Translations under genes and position numbers: made by a program
Origin: Burkholderiales bacterium
GTDB lineage: Bacteria > Pseudomonadota > Gammaproteobacteria > Burkholderiales > Burkholderiaceae
DNA length: 6,879 bases
Direction of reading: 5' to 3'
Assembly: GCA_947371645.1 (NCBI GenBank)
Contig: CANBQJ010000200.1
Location: 1-6,879 of the forward strand
In this document: positions 6,130-6,879 of the stretch, piece after piece
Layout of the letters: the number at the start of each line of letters is the position of its first letter
Numbering within the stretch: the stretch's first letter is position 1
Notes under the pieces: model-generated
Databases searched by the model: none
What the model saw: the letters and a program-made list of their open reading frames with translations, nothing else
Told to the model about the DNA's origin: nothing

Positions 6130-6879
6130 TTACATTTTTTCAGGTGCGCTGACGCCCAGCAGGCCCAGGCCGTTGCGCAGCACCTGGGCCGTGGCCGTCA
6201 GCAGGGCCAGGCGAGCGCGGCCGAGTTCGACATCATCCACGAGGAAACGTTCCGCTGCGTAGTAGCTGTGGAAGGCGCTGGCGAGGTCTCGCAGGTAGAA
6301 GGCCACGTCGTGCGGGGCCAGGCCCTGGGCGGCGCCAGTGAGCATGTCGGGGAACTCGGCGAGCTTGCTCATCAGCGAGAGCTCGGTGGGGGCGGCCAGC
6401 AGCTTCAGTTGCGCCTGGGCCAGCTGGCTCAGGTCGCCACCCTTCTCGGCGTACTGGGCCCGCACCGACTGGATGCGGGCGTGGGCGTACTGAACGTAGA
6501 ACACGGGGTTCTCGTCGTTCTGCTTCAAGGCCAGGTCGACGTCGAAGACGAATTCGGTGTCGGCCTTGCGGCTGATCAGGAAGAAACGCACCGCGTCTTT
6601 GCTGGTCCACTCGATGAGGTCGCGCAGGGTGACGTAAGAGCCGGCGCGCTTGGAGATCTTCACCTCTTCGCCGTCCTTCATCACGGTGACCATCTTGTGC
6701 AACACGTAGTCGGGCCAGCCCTGGGGGATGCCCACGCCAGCGGCTTGCAGGCCGGCGCGCACGCGGGCGATGGTGCCGTGGTGGTCGGAGCCCTGGATGT
6801 TGACGCACTGGCCAAAGCCGCGTTCCCACTTGGCGATGTGGTAGGCCACGTCGGGCACGAAGTAGGTGTAGCCGCCGTC
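6130..6879 (-). CDS. argS: Arginyl-tRNA synthetase (partial, N-terminus beyond window)
   Basis: C-terminal 249 residues of the class I synthetase that charges tRNA-Arg with arginine in the cytoplasm. Visible are the end of the catalytic Rossmann fold ([14 protein letters not shown], then [10 protein letters not shown]), a KMSKS-type loop [12 protein letters not shown] with the KISKR codons at 6660-6646, and the family segment [14 protein letters not shown]. The DALR anticodon-binding domain follows, with [20 protein letters not shown]. The C-terminus [13 protein letters not shown] matches the usual ArgS ending. The HIGH motif lies outside the window. Unlike E. coli ArgS, which has a degenerate loop here, this protein keeps a recognisable KMSKS-like sequence. 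It reads straight into the SPOR gene 17 nt downstream, so it is probably the first visible gene of an argS-SPOR-dsbA operon. Confidence 0.97.
   Translation of the reverse strand, partial: DGGYTYFVPDVAYHIAKWERGFGQCVNIQGSDHHGTIARVRAGLQAAGVGIPQGWPDYVLHKMVTVMKDGEEVKISKRAGSYVTLRDLIEWTSKDAVRFFLISRKADTEFVFDVDLALKQNDENPVFYVQYAHARIQSVRAQYAEKGGDLSQLAQAQLKLLAAPTELSLMSKLAEFPDMLTGAAQGLAPHDVAFYLRDLASAFHSYYAAERFLVDDVELGRARLALLTATAQVLRNGLGLLGVSAPEKM

Overview
The window is GC-rich chromosomal DNA from a betaproteobacterium, most likely of the order Burkholderiales. This placement is inferred from the gene order argS, SPOR protein, dsbA, from the close match of the RpoN and ArgS C-termini to proteobacterial families, and from strong GC bias at codon third positions. 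All seven genes lie on the minus strand, so transcription runs from high to low coordinates. No mobile element, tRNA, rRNA, CRISPR array or phage gene is visible.

In transcription order, the first block (6879 to 4730) holds the C-terminal part of argS (cut by the window edge), a membrane-anchored SPOR-domain protein and dsbA. Their gaps are only 17 and 21 nt, so they are probably one operon. A 94-nt spacer with a GC-rich hairpin follows. The second block (4635 to 900) is lptA, lptB, rpoN and a DUF599 membrane protein. lptA/lptB overlap by ATGA, lptB and rpoN are 15 nt apart, and rpoN/DUF599 overlap by GTGA, so this block looks like a translationally coupled operon. A 99-nt spacer with a terminator-like hairpin separates it from the last gene (800 to 1), the N-terminal part of a THUMP-domain rRNA methyltransferase of the RlmL type, cut by the left edge.

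Functionally the window combines translation (ArgS, RlmL-like), the cell envelope (SPOR protein, periplasmic DsbA, LptA and the LptB ATPase of lipopolysaccharide export) and global transcription control (sigma-54). DsbA and LPS export are linked in known biology because the outer-membrane partner LptD needs disulfide bonds. The most notable contextual point is that lptC, normally directly upstream of lptA, is absent here and dsbA occupies the position. A DUF599 gene follows rpoN where hpf and ptsN are usual. I found no convincing undescribed system; the findings are modest variations on housekeeping genes.
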